Counted from the first letter of the stretch, positions 35,494 to 44,872 are shown. The stretch is DNA of 64,000 bases from Caballeronia insecticola (GCF_000402035.1 NC_021289.1:1-64000), one strand, 5' to 3'. Notes: a model not told the origin generated them from the letters alone. Numbers and translations are program-made.

Positions 35494-36366
35494 CTACGCT
35501 TCGCCGACGAATCCCAGATAAGCCCGCACCGCCGCCGCCCGTTCGAAGCGCCGATACATCATCGCCACTTCGGACGGCACCGCTTTCCCCGCAATCTCCC
35601 GATACTCGACGCCCGGCACCGTCACGCATTGCGCGAGCGAGCGCGGCACGATGGCGACGTCGCCGCCCAGCGACACATGCGCGAGCACTTCGGCGAGCGT
35701 CCCCGGCTGCGCGACGATGCGTGCCGTGAAGCGCCCGCGCCGCGCCACTTCGAGCGTGCCGGATTCCTGCTCGGGCACGACGAACGACTGATCGCGCAAC
35801 TGCGCGGGTGCGATTGCCGCCGACGAAGCCAGCGGCGAATCGGCGGGCAGCGCGACGATGAACGCATCGCGATGCACGGTGCGCGCCTCGACGCCTTCCG
35901 GATGAGGCACGGGCGGCCGCACATACGCGACGTCGATGCGTCCTTCCATCAACAGCGCGCCCGCCTCGCGCATGACGATTTCCCCTATATCGATTTCGAC
36001 GAGCGGATAACGCGCCCGGAAGCCGCGCACGGCCGCCTGCAGCACGCCCGCATACACCGCCGACCCGACATACCCGACGACGATCCGCCCCGCTTCGCCG
36101 CGCTCGGCGAGCGCCGCCCGCTCGGCGCCGCGCGCAAGATGTTCGAGCGCGCTCGCGGCTTCGGCGAGATAGGCTTCGCCCGCCGCCGTCAGCGCCACTG
36201 AACGCTTCGTGCGATGAAACAGCCGCACGCCGAGCAGCCGTTCGGCTTCCTGAATCTGCCGGGTGAGCGCGGGCGGCGCGATGCCGAGTTCTTCCGCGGC
36301 CCGCGTGAAGTGCAGATGCCGCGCGACGCTCAGAAAAGAGCGGACGTGACGCAGTTCGACGGACAT
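35494..36366 (-). CDS. LysR-family transcriptional regulator
   Basis: A 290-residue LysR protein. The winged helix-turn-helix at the N-terminus (MSVELRHVRSFLSVARHLHFTRAAEELGIAPPALTRQIQ) is followed by the ligand-binding domain. It is divergent from the DHA2 exporter gene, whose start is 60 bases away, and most likely controls that exporter in response to its substrate or an aromatic inducer. Confidence 0.92.
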   Translation of the reverse strand: MSVELRHVRSFLSVARHLHFTRAAEELGIAPPALTRQIQEAERLLGVRLFHRTKRSVALTAAGEAYLAEAASALEHLARGAERAALAERGEAGRIVVGYVGSAVYAGVLQAAVRGFRARYPLVEIDIGEIVMREAGALLMEGRIDVAYVRPPVPHPEGVEARTVHRDAFIVALPADSPLASSAAIAPAQLRDQSFVVPEQESGTLEVARRGRFTARIVAQPGTLAEVLAHVSLGGDVAIVPRSLAQCVTVPGVEYREIAGKAVPSEVAMMYRRFERAAAVRAYLGFVGEA

Positions 36367-36426
36367 ATCGTTATTGATGGATTCGCTAATTATTCAGCGA
36401 TTCTATGTCAATGACACGCAACACAG

Positions 36427-38034
36427 ATGTCTTTAGCATCGATGTTCCGAATCGCGTCTCGTCCATTCGCCATGTCAAACCACGCTCCGTCCGCCCGTTT
36501 CGTGCTGCTCACGGCCTCCGCGACCTGCGCGCTGATCACGCTCGACACCAATGTCGTCGCGGTGGCGCTGCCGTCGATTGCGCGCGATTTCCACGCCGGT
36601 TTCGCCGATGTCGAATGGGTCGTCAGCGCCTATATGGTCGCGTTCGCCGCCTGTCTGCTGCCGGCCGGCGCGCTCGCCGACCGCATCGGCCGCAAGAAGA
36701 TGCTCATCGCGGGGCTCGCCGTGTTCCTGCTCGCGTCGCTCGGTTGCGGACTCGCGCCGTCGGCGCTGGCGTTGAATGTCGCGCGGGCGGCGAAGGGCGT
36801 CGGCGCGGCGATGTTGCTGACGTCGGCGCTGGCGATCATCGCCAACACATTCCACGAAGGCGCGGCGCGCGCCCGCGCGTGGGCCGTGTGGGGCACATGC
36901 ATGGGCGTCTCGACGACCATCGCGCCGCTCGTCGGCGGCGTCATCACGCAATGGGCGGGCTGGCGCTGGATCTTTCTGATGAACCTGCCGATCTGCGCGG
37001 TGCTTGCCGTGTGCGCGTGGCGCGGCATGCGCGATTCGCGCAATCCGCACGCAGGCGCGCTCGATCTCGCCGGCAGCGCGCTGTTCGCCGCCGCGCTCGC
37101 GCTCGGTATCTGGGCGCTGATCGACGCGCAAAGCGACGGCTGGGCGAACTGGCGCACCGAAGCGCGCCTCGCCGCGTGCGCGGTGCTGTTCGCCGTGTTC
37201 GTGCGCGTGCAGCGCAGCCGGACGCACGCGATGATCGACCTCGCGCTGTTTCGCCAGCCGCGTTTCGTCGCCGCCGTCCTCGCGATGTTCGGCTACGCCG
37301 CCTGCGCCCAGGTCATGATGACCTTCCTGCCGCTCTATTTGCAGAACGCGTTCGGCCTGCCGGCGGTGCGCGCGGGCATCGGCATGTTGCCGTTTGCGAT
37401 TGCGATGGTCGTCGGTCCCCGCATCGGCGCATCGCTCGGCAGGCGCGTGCCGCCGATGGCGCTGCTGACGCTCGGCCTCGCGACCATCGGCGTGGGCAAC
37501 CTGATGACGGCGCTTTTCGCGGGCATGTCGAGCTATGCGCTGATCGCGCTCGGGATGATCGTCACCGGACTCGGGGCGGGCGTGCTCAACGGCGACACGC
37601 AAAAGGCGATCATGGCGTGCGTGCCGACGCATCGCACCGGCATGGCTTCCGGCATCAGCACGACGACGCGCTTCACCGCGATCGTCACTTCCGTGGGCGT
37701 GCTGGGCGCAGTCCTCGCGAGCCGCACGCACGCTGCACTCGACGCGCACGCGGGCACGCTCGCCGATCCGAAATCCGTTCTCGATGCGAGCTTCCTTTCG
37801 CGTCTGCTCGCGGGCGATCTCGCCCACGCGGGCGAAAGCCTGAACGGCGCGGCGGGTGCGGCAATTGTGCGGCTCGCGCGCGAGAGTTTTGCGAGCGGCT
37901 TTGCCGCCGCGCTCGGCGTGGCGGGCGTGTGCGCGCTGACGGTTGCGGCGGCGGTGTGGCTGCTCGCGGGACGCACGCAGAGCGACGACGCCTCGGATTC
38001 GACACCCGAAGCGGGCTCGGCGCTGGCTGAATAG
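36427..38034 (+). CDS. MFS drug exporter, DHA2 (EmrB/QacA) family
   Basis: A proton-driven multidrug antiporter of about 535 residues with 14 predicted helices. Motif C-like segments and the family A motif are visible (GALADRIGRKKMLIAG in the first loop), and the first helix ends DTNVVAVALPSIARDF, as in EmrB/QacA. The start is uncertain: an ATG 45 bases further in (MSNHAPSARF) fits the family better, and neither has a clear ribosome-binding site. No membrane fusion partner gene is adjacent. Confidence 0.9.
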   Translation: MSLASMFRIASRPFAMSNHAPSARFVLLTASATCALITLDTNVVAVALPSIARDFHAGFADVEWVVSAYMVAFAACLLPAGALADRIGRKKMLIAGLAVFLLASLGCGLAPSALALNVARAAKGVGAAMLLTSALAIIANTFHEGAARARAWAVWGTCMGVSTTIAPLVGGVITQWAGWRWIFLMNLPICAVLAVCAWRGMRDSRNPHAGALDLAGSALFAAALALGIWALIDAQSDGWANWRTEARLAACAVLFAVFVRVQRSRTHAMIDLALFRQPRFVAAVLAMFGYAACAQVMMTFLPLYLQNAFGLPAVRAGIGMLPFAIAMVVGPRIGASLGRRVPPMALLTLGLATIGVGNLMTALFAGMSSYALIALGMIVTGLGAGVLNGDTQKAIMACVPTHRTGMASGISTTTRFTAIVTSVGVLGAVLASRTHAALDAHAGTLADPKSVLDASFLSRLLAGDLAHAGESLNGAAGAAIVRLARESFASGFAAALGVAGVCALTVAAAVWLLAGRTQSDDASDSTPEAGSALAE

Positions 38035-38079
38035 CGCGACGCGATGATCGTCTCCCATCCCACCACGAACACCCTCAAC

Positions 38080-38158
38080 TAAATCGATACAGCGGGAAAA
38101 TACCTATGTGTCGATCTCGCTGACGTGTTTACTGTATCGATACACTAAATCGATACAG
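38080..38158. promoter_or_regulatory. Three ATCGAT-centred operators before the TRAP operon
   Basis: A perfect 12-base palindrome TGTATCGATACA (38133-38144) is accompanied by two copies of TAAATCGATACAG (38080-38092 and 38146-38158). All are centred on ATCGAT, with the centres of the last two 13 bases apart and the first 53 bases upstream. A central CG in a symmetric site is typical of LacI-family operators, and a LacI gene lies in this operon. Confidence 0.75.
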
Positions 38159-38231
38159 TCGCGACGAAAGCATCGCGAACTCATCACGCACTCGTCCGCG
38201 CTCGCGGCATCCAGCATCCAGGAGACACACC

Positions 38232-39263
38232 ATGCAATCGATTTCCCGGCGACGCTTCATCCAGACGGCCTCGGCGGCGTCGCTCGCGGCGGTGGGCGGC
38301 ACATTGCCGACGCTCGCCCGCGCGCAGCCCGTGGTCACGCTGCGCCTTTCGTCGTCGATGCCGGCCAACGAAAACGCCGCGCATTACGTCTGGTATCAGA
38401 ATCTCGCGGCGAATCTGAAGTCGAGCGTAGGCGATCAGATCCGCATCGACTATTTCCCGAACAGCCAGCTTGGCAAGGAAAGCGATGTCGTGCAGCAGGT
38501 GAAGGTCGGCGCGGTCGACATGATGGTGACCGGCTCGTCGATCTGGGCGACCGTGCTGCCCGAACTCGGCATGCTGGACCTGGGCTATGTGTTCGACGGC
38601 TTCGATCACGTCGGCCGCGCGATGGACGGCACCGTCGGCAAGTCGTTCGACGATCTGCTGCAAAAGCGCGCCGGCTGCTCGGTCGTGACGTGGGGCTATT
38701 CCTTCGGCGGGCGCAACGTCTTCACGAAGAAGCCCGCGCATTCGCTCGCGGATATCAAGGGCGTCAAGCTGCGCGTGCTGCCGACGCCCGCGTTCATGGA
38801 AACCTTCCGGCTGATGGGCGCGGTGCCGACGCCCATTCCGATCGGCGAGTTGTACATGGCGGCGCAGACCGGCGTCGTCGACGGCTTCGAGCACGATTGC
38901 GCGACCGTGCTCGCGAGCAAGTACGACGAGGTCGTGAAATCGTGCTGGCAGACCAATCACGTGTTCAGTCCGCTCGTCGTCGTGATGGGGCGGCGCGCGC
39001 TCGCGAAGATTCCGGAGAATCTGCGCCCGGCGTTCCAGAAAGCCGCGCAGGACGCGACCGTCAAGCAGCGCGCCGTCGCGATCCAGACCGCCGCGAGCGC
39101 CGAGCAGGAGCTGAAGAAGCGCGGCATGACCTTCTTCCCGATGTCGCAGGCCGACCGCGACACCACGCGCCGCGAAATGCAATCGCAGTTGTATGCGAGC
39201 TTCGCGAAGCAGTATCCGGCGACCGCGCCGCTCTTCACGGCGATCGCCGCCGCACGAGGCTGA
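38232..39263 (+). CDS. TRAP transporter substrate-binding protein (DctP family)
   Basis: A 343-residue periplasmic binding protein. The N-terminus SRRRFIQTASAASLAAVGG is a twin-arginine signal, suggesting folded export. The mature start VVTLRLSSSMPANENAAH and the KGVKLRVLPTPAFMETFRLMG segment, whose Arg binds the substrate carboxylate, are DctP hallmarks. The substrate is probably an organic acid or sugar acid. The gene precedes the membrane subunit by six bases and lies behind three LacI-type operators. Confidence 0.92.
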   Translation: MQSISRRRFIQTASAASLAAVGGTLPTLARAQPVVTLRLSSSMPANENAAHYVWYQNLAANLKSSVGDQIRIDYFPNSQLGKESDVVQQVKVGAVDMMVTGSSIWATVLPELGMLDLGYVFDGFDHVGRAMDGTVGKSFDDLLQKRAGCSVVTWGYSFGGRNVFTKKPAHSLADIKGVKLRVLPTPAFMETFRLMGAVPTPIPIGELYMAAQTGVVDGFEHDCATVLASKYDEVVKSCWQTNHVFSPLVVVMGRRALAKIPENLRPAFQKAAQDATVKQRAVAIQTAASAEQELKKRGMTFFPMSQADRDTTRREMQSQLYASFAKQYPATAPLFTAIAAARG

Positions 39264-39269
39264 GACGCC

Positions 39270-41165
39270 ATGACCACCTTTTCCGCGACTCCCGGACCCG
39301 AAGCGTCACTCGCCGCGCCGGGCTTCGGCCGGGACACTGCGCTTGCGCGCGGCCTGGCCGTCCTCATGCACTGGATCGAATATCTGTGCGCGGCCGTGCT
39401 CGCGGCCGATGTGATCGTGGTGTTCGTCTCCGTCGTCTATCGCTATTTTCTGCACGATCCCGTCGACTGGGCCGAGGAAGTCGCCCGCGCATTGATGATC
39501 GTGCTCGTGTTCTTCGGCGCGGCGACCGTGCTCGGGCGCAGTCAGCACGTTGGCGTCGATCTGTTTCGCGGCGCGCTGCCCGCGCGCTGGCAGCCCGCGC
39601 TCGTGCATGCGGGACACTGGATCATCGCGGGCGTCGCGGGCAATCTGTGCGTGTCGTCGTGCCTGCTGCTCGTCGATTCGTACGGCCAGATGACGCCGAG
39701 CGGCCTGCCCGCGTGGATCAACGTTTATCCGCTCGTCGCGGGCGGCGTGTTCATGGCGGTGTTTGCGCTCGCCAATGCGCTCAACGGACCGCGCAAGACC
39801 GTGCTCGGCACGCTGCTCGGATGCGCGCTGCTCGCTGCGGCGCTGTTCGCATGGAACGCCTTCGTGCCCGCGCACGCGGTGAAGCCGGGCTTTCTGCTGG
39901 CGGCGGGCTTCGTGCTCGGGCTGGTGCTCGGCGTGCCGATCGGCTTCGTGCTCGCTTTCTCGGCGCTGCTGTATTTCCTCGCGGAGCCGTCGCTGCCGCT
40001 GCTCGTCTACTCGCAACAAGTCATGGCCGGCACCGATCACTTCGTGCTGCTGGCCATTCCGTTCTTCGTGCTCGCCGGGCTGCTGATGGAGAGCAACGGC
40101 ATGTCGTCGCGGCTGATCGAACTGTTGCTGCGCATGTTCGGACGCGTGCGCGGCGGCCTCGGCCTCATCACCATCCTGGCGACGGCGTTCTTCTCCGGCG
40201 TATCAGGCTCGAAGCTCGCGGATATCGCGGCGGTCGGCGGCGTCGTGATGCCCGCCGTGCGCCAGAGCCGCCAGGACCCGAACGAGGCCGCGGCGCTGCT
40301 CGCCTGCAGCGCGGTGATGGCGGAAACCATTCCGCCGTGCGTGAACATGATCATCATGGGCTTCGTCGCGAATATCTCGATCGCCGGGTTGTTTCTCGCG
40401 GGCGTCGTGCCGGCGGCGGTGCTGGCGCTCGCGCTCGCGGTCGTCGCGGTGATTTTCGGCAAGCGTATCGATATCGCCACGGCGCTCACGAATCCGCGCG
40501 CCTGGCTGCCGTTGCTCGGCGGCGCGCTCGTCGCGCTCGTGATGATCACGATGATCGGCAAGGGCGTGACCTCGGGCATCGCGACATCGACGGAAGTGTC
40601 CGCGTTCGCCGTGGTCTATGCGCTCGTCGTCGGCTGGCTCGCGTTCCGCGAACTCACGCCGAAGTCGGTGGCGCGCGTGTTCGTGCGCTCGGCGTCGATG
40701 GCGAGCAGCATTCTGTTCATTGTCGCGGCGGCGTCGAGCGTGTCGTTCGCATTGACCATCGAGCAGATTCCCGCGCTCGTCTCCGACGCGATGATTGCCT
40801 TCGCGCACCAGTACGGCCCGACGATGTTCCTGCTGCTCTCCGTGCTCATCATGATCGTGTTCGGCGCGGTGCTCGAAGGCGCGCCCGCGCTGATCATCTT
40901 CGGGCCGCTGCTCACGCCGATCGCGACGCAGCTCGGCATCAATCCGCTGCATTTCGGCACCGTGATTGTCGTCGCAATGGGGCTCGGGCTGTTCGCGCCG
41001 CCCGTCGGTCTCGGACTGTTCGCCACCTGCGCGATCACCGGCACCGACATGAAAGCCGTCGCGCGCCCGATGATGAAATATCTGGTGGTGCTGTGCGTCG
41101 CGCTTGTGGTACTCATTCTCGTGCCATCGTTTTCTCTGTGGCTGCCGACCCGGCTCGGCCTGTAG
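39270..41165 (+). CDS. TRAP transporter fused permease (DctQM)
   Basis: A 631-residue fusion of the small four-helix DctQ subunit (about residues 25-190, with WAEEVARALMIVLVFFGAA) to the large DctM sodium-coupled permease (about 200-630). DctM signatures GVPIGFVLAFSALLYF and FSGVSGSKLADIAAVGGVVMPA are visible. It imports the ligand held by the DctP protein encoded just upstream. One polypeptide replaces the two found in most TRAP systems. The gene is co-oriented with the LacI gene 19 bases further on. Confidence 0.93.
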   Translation: MTTFSATPGPEASLAAPGFGRDTALARGLAVLMHWIEYLCAAVLAADVIVVFVSVVYRYFLHDPVDWAEEVARALMIVLVFFGAATVLGRSQHVGVDLFRGALPARWQPALVHAGHWIIAGVAGNLCVSSCLLLVDSYGQMTPSGLPAWINVYPLVAGGVFMAVFALANALNGPRKTVLGTLLGCALLAAALFAWNAFVPAHAVKPGFLLAAGFVLGLVLGVPIGFVLAFSALLYFLAEPSLPLLVYSQQVMAGTDHFVLLAIPFFVLAGLLMESNGMSSRLIELLLRMFGRVRGGLGLITILATAFFSGVSGSKLADIAAVGGVVMPAVRQSRQDPNEAAALLACSAVMAETIPPCVNMIIMGFVANISIAGLFLAGVVPAAVLALALAVVAVIFGKRIDIATALTNPRAWLPLLGGALVALVMITMIGKGVTSGIATSTEVSAFAVVYALVVGWLAFRELTPKSVARVFVRSASMASSILFIVAAASSVSFALTIEQIPALVSDAMIAFAHQYGPTMFLLLSVLIMIVFGAVLEGAPALIIFGPLLTPIATQLGINPLHFGTVIVVAMGLGLFAPPVGLGLFATCAITGTDMKAVARPMMKYLVVLCVALVVLILVPSFSLWLPTRLGL

Positions 41166-41184
41166 CCGGATGTTGAACCCCGTT

Positions 41185-42225
41185 ATGAGCACCATTCAGG
41201 ACGTCGCCCGCCACGCCGGCGTTTCCGTCAGCACCGTGTCGAACGTGCTCAACGGCCGCACGGACCAGATGCGCCAGGAAACGCTGGCGCGCGTGCAGGC
41301 CGCGATGAGCGCGCTGCAATACCGCCCGAGCACGCTCGCGCGGCAGCTCAAGACCGGCCAGACGCCGCTCGTGGGGCTGCTCGTGCCGTCGATCGCCAAT
41401 CCGATGTACGGGTATATCGCCCGCGAAGTCGAGACCTACGCGCAGGAGCGTTACGGGTATCGCGTGCTGATCGGCAACACGTATCGCGATCCGGCGAAGG
41501 AAGCGTCGTTCTTCGAGGATCTGCTCGCGCACGGCGTGCGGCGCGTGATCGTGATTTCGTCGCTTGCGGACGAACGCCATCTCGAAACCGCCGCCGAGCG
41601 CGGCATGGTCGTCGTGAGCTACGACCGGCGCGCGAACGAAGGCGAAACGACGCGCGTCGATCACGTCACGCCGGACAACTTCGAGGCCGCGCGCATCGCG
41701 ACGCGCCATCTGATTTCGCGCGGCCACACGCGGCTCGGCTACGCGACGCTCGCGGGCCTCACGCTCTCGCGCCGCGACAAGATTCGCGGTTTTCTTGCGG
41801 CGGCGGAGGAAGCGGGTTTGTCGGCGGATGCGCGCGTGCTCGACAGCGGTCCGGTGAACGAATACGGCGATTCGATGATCGCCGAAAACGGCCGCGCGCT
41901 CGCCCGCCAGCTTGCGAGCGACGCGAACCGGCCGACCGGCATCGTCGCGGTGAACGATCTGATGGCGCTCGGCCTGATGGCCGGCTTGCGCGAATCGGGT
42001 TTGCGCGTGCCGGAGGATGTGTCGGTCGTCGGCATGGACGGACACTTTCTCGCGGCGATTTCGAATCCGGCGCTCACGACCGTGCAGCTTCCCGTCCCGG
42101 CGATGGCCGCCGCGATGGTTGAACGCGCGATGCGCCCGAGCGATCAGGCGCTGCCCGATCCGCAGCAGGCGCTGTTCACGGATATCACGCTCGTCGAGCG
42201 CGAATCCGTCGCACCGCCGCCGTGA
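41185..42225 (+). CDS. LacI-family transcriptional regulator
   Basis: A 346-residue repressor with a LacI helix-turn-helix at the very N-terminus (MSTIQDVARHAGVSVSTVSNVLNGRTDQM) and a periplasmic-binding-like sensor domain (PLVGLLVPSIANPMYGYIAREVE). An ATG five codons upstream is also possible. It lies inside the operon it should repress, binding the three ATCGAT-centred sites before the TRAP genes. The inducer should be the transported acid or a product of it. Confidence 0.92.
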   Translation: MSTIQDVARHAGVSVSTVSNVLNGRTDQMRQETLARVQAAMSALQYRPSTLARQLKTGQTPLVGLLVPSIANPMYGYIAREVETYAQERYGYRVLIGNTYRDPAKEASFFEDLLAHGVRRVIVISSLADERHLETAAERGMVVVSYDRRANEGETTRVDHVTPDNFEAARIATRHLISRGHTRLGYATLAGLTLSRRDKIRGFLAAAEEAGLSADARVLDSGPVNEYGDSMIAENGRALARQLASDANRPTGIVAVNDLMALGLMAGLRESGLRVPEDVSVVGMDGHFLAAISNPALTTVQLPVPAMAAAMVERAMRPSDQALPDPQQALFTDITLVERESVAPPP

Positions 42226-42264
42226 AGCGACCACTTTAGCCATCCAGCAATTCAGGACCAGGAC

Positions 42265-43272
42265 ATGAACAAGGTATTCGTCAGCCATCCACGACACATG
42301 CTGGAGCATTACTTCGGCGCGCGCGCGGCCGACGCGCTCAACGCGATCGCCGATGTCACCTTCAACGCCGAGTGCCGCGAACTGACGACCGCCGAACTCG
42401 CCGCCGCAGCGAGCGACGCCGACGTGATCATCGGCTATCGGCAAACGCCCGCGCCGCGCGCGCTGTTCGCCGCGCTGCCGAAGCTGGCGGCGTTCGTGCG
42501 CTGCGCGGTGGATATCCGCACCGTCGATGTCGACGCCGCGAGCGAGCACGGCGTGCTGGTGACGCAGGCGAGCGCGGGCTTCGTGGCGTCGGTGGCCGAA
42601 TGGACGATCGGCGCGATGCTCGATCTTGCCCGCTCGACGACTCTCTATGCGGAGGCGTATCACCAGCGCGGCGCGCCCGTGCCGCGCATGGGCCGCGAGC
42701 TGCGCGGCGCGACGCTCGGCGTGATCGGCTACGGGCAGATTTCGCGCTATCTGTGCGATCTGGCGCTCGCCTTCGGCATGCGCGTGATCGTGTCCGATCC
42801 GTACGCGAAGATCGAAGACCGGCGCGTGCATCCGTGCGACTTCGACACGCTGCTCGCCGACGCCGATTTCGTCGTGTGTCTCGCGCCCGCCAACGCGCAG
42901 ACGCACAACCTCATGAACGCGAACGCCTTCGCCGCGATGAAGCCGGGCGCGTATTTCGTCAATGCGGCGCGGGGCGAACTCGTCGACGATGCCGCGCTCC
43001 TCGCCGCACTCGATAGCGGACATCTGGCCGGCTGCGCGCTCGATGTCGGACGCGCGCCGGATCAGATGCCGTCGCCCGCGCTCGCGCTGCATCCGCGCGT
43101 GATCGCGACGCCGCATGTCGGCGGCCTGACGCCCGCGGCGATCGAGCATCAGTCGCTGGAAACCGTCGCGCAGACGGACGCGCTCTTCCACGGCCGCATG
43201 CCGCAGGGCGCCGTGAACGCGCCGCATGCGACGCGCCTCGCGCGCTTCGACGTTCCGGCGCACACGCAATGA
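42265..43272 (+). CDS. D-isomer-specific 2-hydroxyacid dehydrogenase-like protein
   Basis: A 335-residue member of the NAD-dependent D-2-hydroxyacid dehydrogenase family. The nucleotide-binding GYGQIS follows GATLGVI, the catalytic Arg lies in NAARGEL, and the catalytic His is in TPHVGG. The usual Asp-Val-Phe-x-x-Glu-Pro segment reads DVGRAPDQMP, so the acidic residue that tunes the catalytic His appears to be missing. It may act on an unusual substrate or in a changed way. It overlaps the next gene by four bases (ATGA). Confidence 0.85.
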   Translation: MNKVFVSHPRHMLEHYFGARAADALNAIADVTFNAECRELTTAELAAAASDADVIIGYRQTPAPRALFAALPKLAAFVRCAVDIRTVDVDAASEHGVLVTQASAGFVASVAEWTIGAMLDLARSTTLYAEAYHQRGAPVPRMGRELRGATLGVIGYGQISRYLCDLALAFGMRVIVSDPYAKIEDRRVHPCDFDTLLADADFVVCLAPANAQTHNLMNANAFAAMKPGAYFVNAARGELVDDAALLAALDSGHLAGCALDVGRAPDQMPSPALALHPRVIATPHVGGLTPAAIEHQSLETVAQTDALFHGRMPQGAVNAPHATRLARFDVPAHTQ

Positions 43273-44084
43273 AGCGCCTTCCGTCCGGCGCGTGCGATTG
43301 CCACATCCACGTCTACGAAGAAGGCTATGCGCTTGCGCCGAGCGCCACTTTCGTGTCGCCGCCCGCGCCCGCCGACGCTTACCGCGAGGTGCAGCGCGCG
43401 CTCGGACTTTCGCGCGTGATCGTCGTGCAGCCGACGGGCTACGGCTTCGACAACCGCTGCACGCTCGCCGCGATCGAACGGCTGGGCGAGGGCGCGCGCG
43501 GCATCGCGGTCGTGCCGCCGGACGTGAGCGATGCCGAACTGCAACGCCTGCACGACGCGGGCATTCGCGGCGTGCGCTTCATGATGCTGCCCGGCGGGCT
43601 GCTGCCGTGGGATTGCCTGAGCGAGATGGCCGCGCGCATTGCGCCGTTCGGCTGGAACATCAATCTTCAGCTCGATGGCCTGACGCTGCCGCAGCATGAA
43701 CCGCTGCTCGCGCGCTTGCCCGCGAAGCTCGTGATCGACCATATCGGCAAGTTTCTCGGGCCGGTCACGACCGAGAGCGCCGCGTTCGCGTCGTTGTGCC
43801 GTCTGCTCGACGGGCCGCGCTGCTGGATCAAGCTGTCCGCGCCCTACGAGAGTTCGCGCACCGGGCCGCCCGCTTACGACGACATCGCGCCGCTCGTGCG
43901 CACGCTCGCCGCGCGCTATCCGGACCGCGCGTTGTGGGCATCGAACTGGCCGCATCCGAACGTCACGCCGACGCCCGACGATGCCGCGATGCTCGACTGG
44001 ATGACGCGCCGCGTCGACAGCGATGTCACGCTGCACAAGATCCTCGCCGACAATCCCGCCGAACTCTATTTCCAGCCGGCCTGA
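43269..44084 (+). CDS. Amidohydrolase superfamily lactonase/hydrolase (COG3618-like)
   Basis: A 271-residue TIM-barrel hydrolase. The N-terminal CDCHIHVY is the metal-binding HxH site. LVIDHIGKF and WASNWPHPNV supply further His/Asp residues typical of the group containing 2-pyrone-4,6-dicarboxylate lactonase and sugar-acid lactone isomerases. It overlaps the preceding dehydrogenase by four bases. In this operon, hydrolysis or isomerisation of a lactone formed from the imported acid is the most likely role. Confidence 0.82.
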   Translation: MKRLPSGACDCHIHVYEEGYALAPSATFVSPPAPADAYREVQRALGLSRVIVVQPTGYGFDNRCTLAAIERLGEGARGIAVVPPDVSDAELQRLHDAGIRGVRFMMLPGGLLPWDCLSEMAARIAPFGWNINLQLDGLTLPQHEPLLARLPAKLVIDHIGKFLGPVTTESAAFASLCRLLDGPRCWIKLSAPYESSRTGPPAYDDIAPLVRTLAARYPDRALWASNWPHPNVTPTPDDAAMLDWMTRRVDSDVTLHKILADNPAELYFQPA

Positions 44085-44126
44085 CTCGCGGCGGCGCGCG
44101 TTCCGTCCTATGCTTGTTCTGGCGAC

Positions 44127-44156
44127 ATCGAACGGAATCGAACGGAATCGAACGGA
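44127..44156 (+). repeat. Three tandem ATCGAACGGA units
   Basis: Three perfect, directly joined copies of a 10-base unit lie just before the ribosome-binding site of the SDR gene. The unit length equals one helical turn. Confidence 0.85.
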
Positions 44157-44167
44157 GCGAGCAGGCA

Positions 44168-44869
44168 ATGAATAGTCTGGAAGGAAAGATCGTCGCCATT
44201 ACGGGCGGCTTTGGCAGTCTGGGGCTCGGCACGGCGCGCGTGCTCGCCGAACGCGGCGCGCGCATCGCGCTGATCGGACGCAGCGACAAGACCGGAACCT
44301 TGCCCGCGCCGCTTGCCGATGCGTGCATCGTCACCGGCATCGATCTGGCGGATGCGCTGGCCGCGCAACGCGCCATCGATACGATCGTACAGCGCACCGG
44401 CGGCCTGCATGCGCTCGTCAACGTGGCGGGCGCGTTCAGTTGGGAGACGATCGGCGACGGCAGCGTCGACACCTGGCAGTCGATGTTCGACGTCAACGTG
44501 AAAACCGCGCTCAACGCATCGAAGGCGGCGCTCGGGCCGTTGAGCGCGGGCGCGGGCGGACGCATCGTCAATGTCGGTGCGCTGGCCGCGCTGAAGGCGG
44601 GCGCGGGAATGGGCGCGTATGCGGCGTCGAAGGCGGCGCTGATGCGCCTGACCGAAGCGCTCGCCGAAGAACTGAAAGACAAAGGCGTGACGGTCAACGC
44701 GGTGTTGCCGTCGATCATCGATACCGCGCCGAATCGCCGCGACATGCCCGACGCCGATTTCGCCCGCTGGGTGAAGCCCGAGGAACTCGGCGCGGTGATC
44801 GCCTTCCTGCTGTCGCCGGATGCGCAATGCATCACGGGCGCATCGATTCCGGTGACGGGGCGGGTTTAA
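44168..44869 (+). CDS. Short-chain dehydrogenase/reductase, last gene of the TRAP operon
   Basis: A 233-residue SDR. The cofactor motif reads TGGFGSLGLGTA (residues 13-24), an unusual variant of TGxxxGIG. NVAG replaces NNAG. The Ser is replaced by Gly in NVGALAALKAG, while YAASK supplies Tyr and Lys. The loss of the usual active-site Ser may mean changed activity. It lies 83 bases after the amidohydrolase gene, behind a 10-base tandem repeat that may affect its expression. Confidence 0.85.
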   Translation: MNSLEGKIVAITGGFGSLGLGTARVLAERGARIALIGRSDKTGTLPAPLADACIVTGIDLADALAAQRAIDTIVQRTGGLHALVNVAGAFSWETIGDGSVDTWQSMFDVNVKTALNASKAALGPLSAGAGGRIVNVGALAALKAGAGMGAYAASKAALMRLTEALAEELKDKGVTVNAVLPSIIDTAPNRRDMPDADFARWVKPEELGAVIAFLLSPDAQCITGASIPVTGRV

Positions 44870-44872
44870 ACG

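Noticed and set aside
38108..41176. 1022-codon open frame overlapping the TRAP genes
   Set aside because: It is out of frame with the clear DctP and DctQM proteins and extremely Arg-rich.
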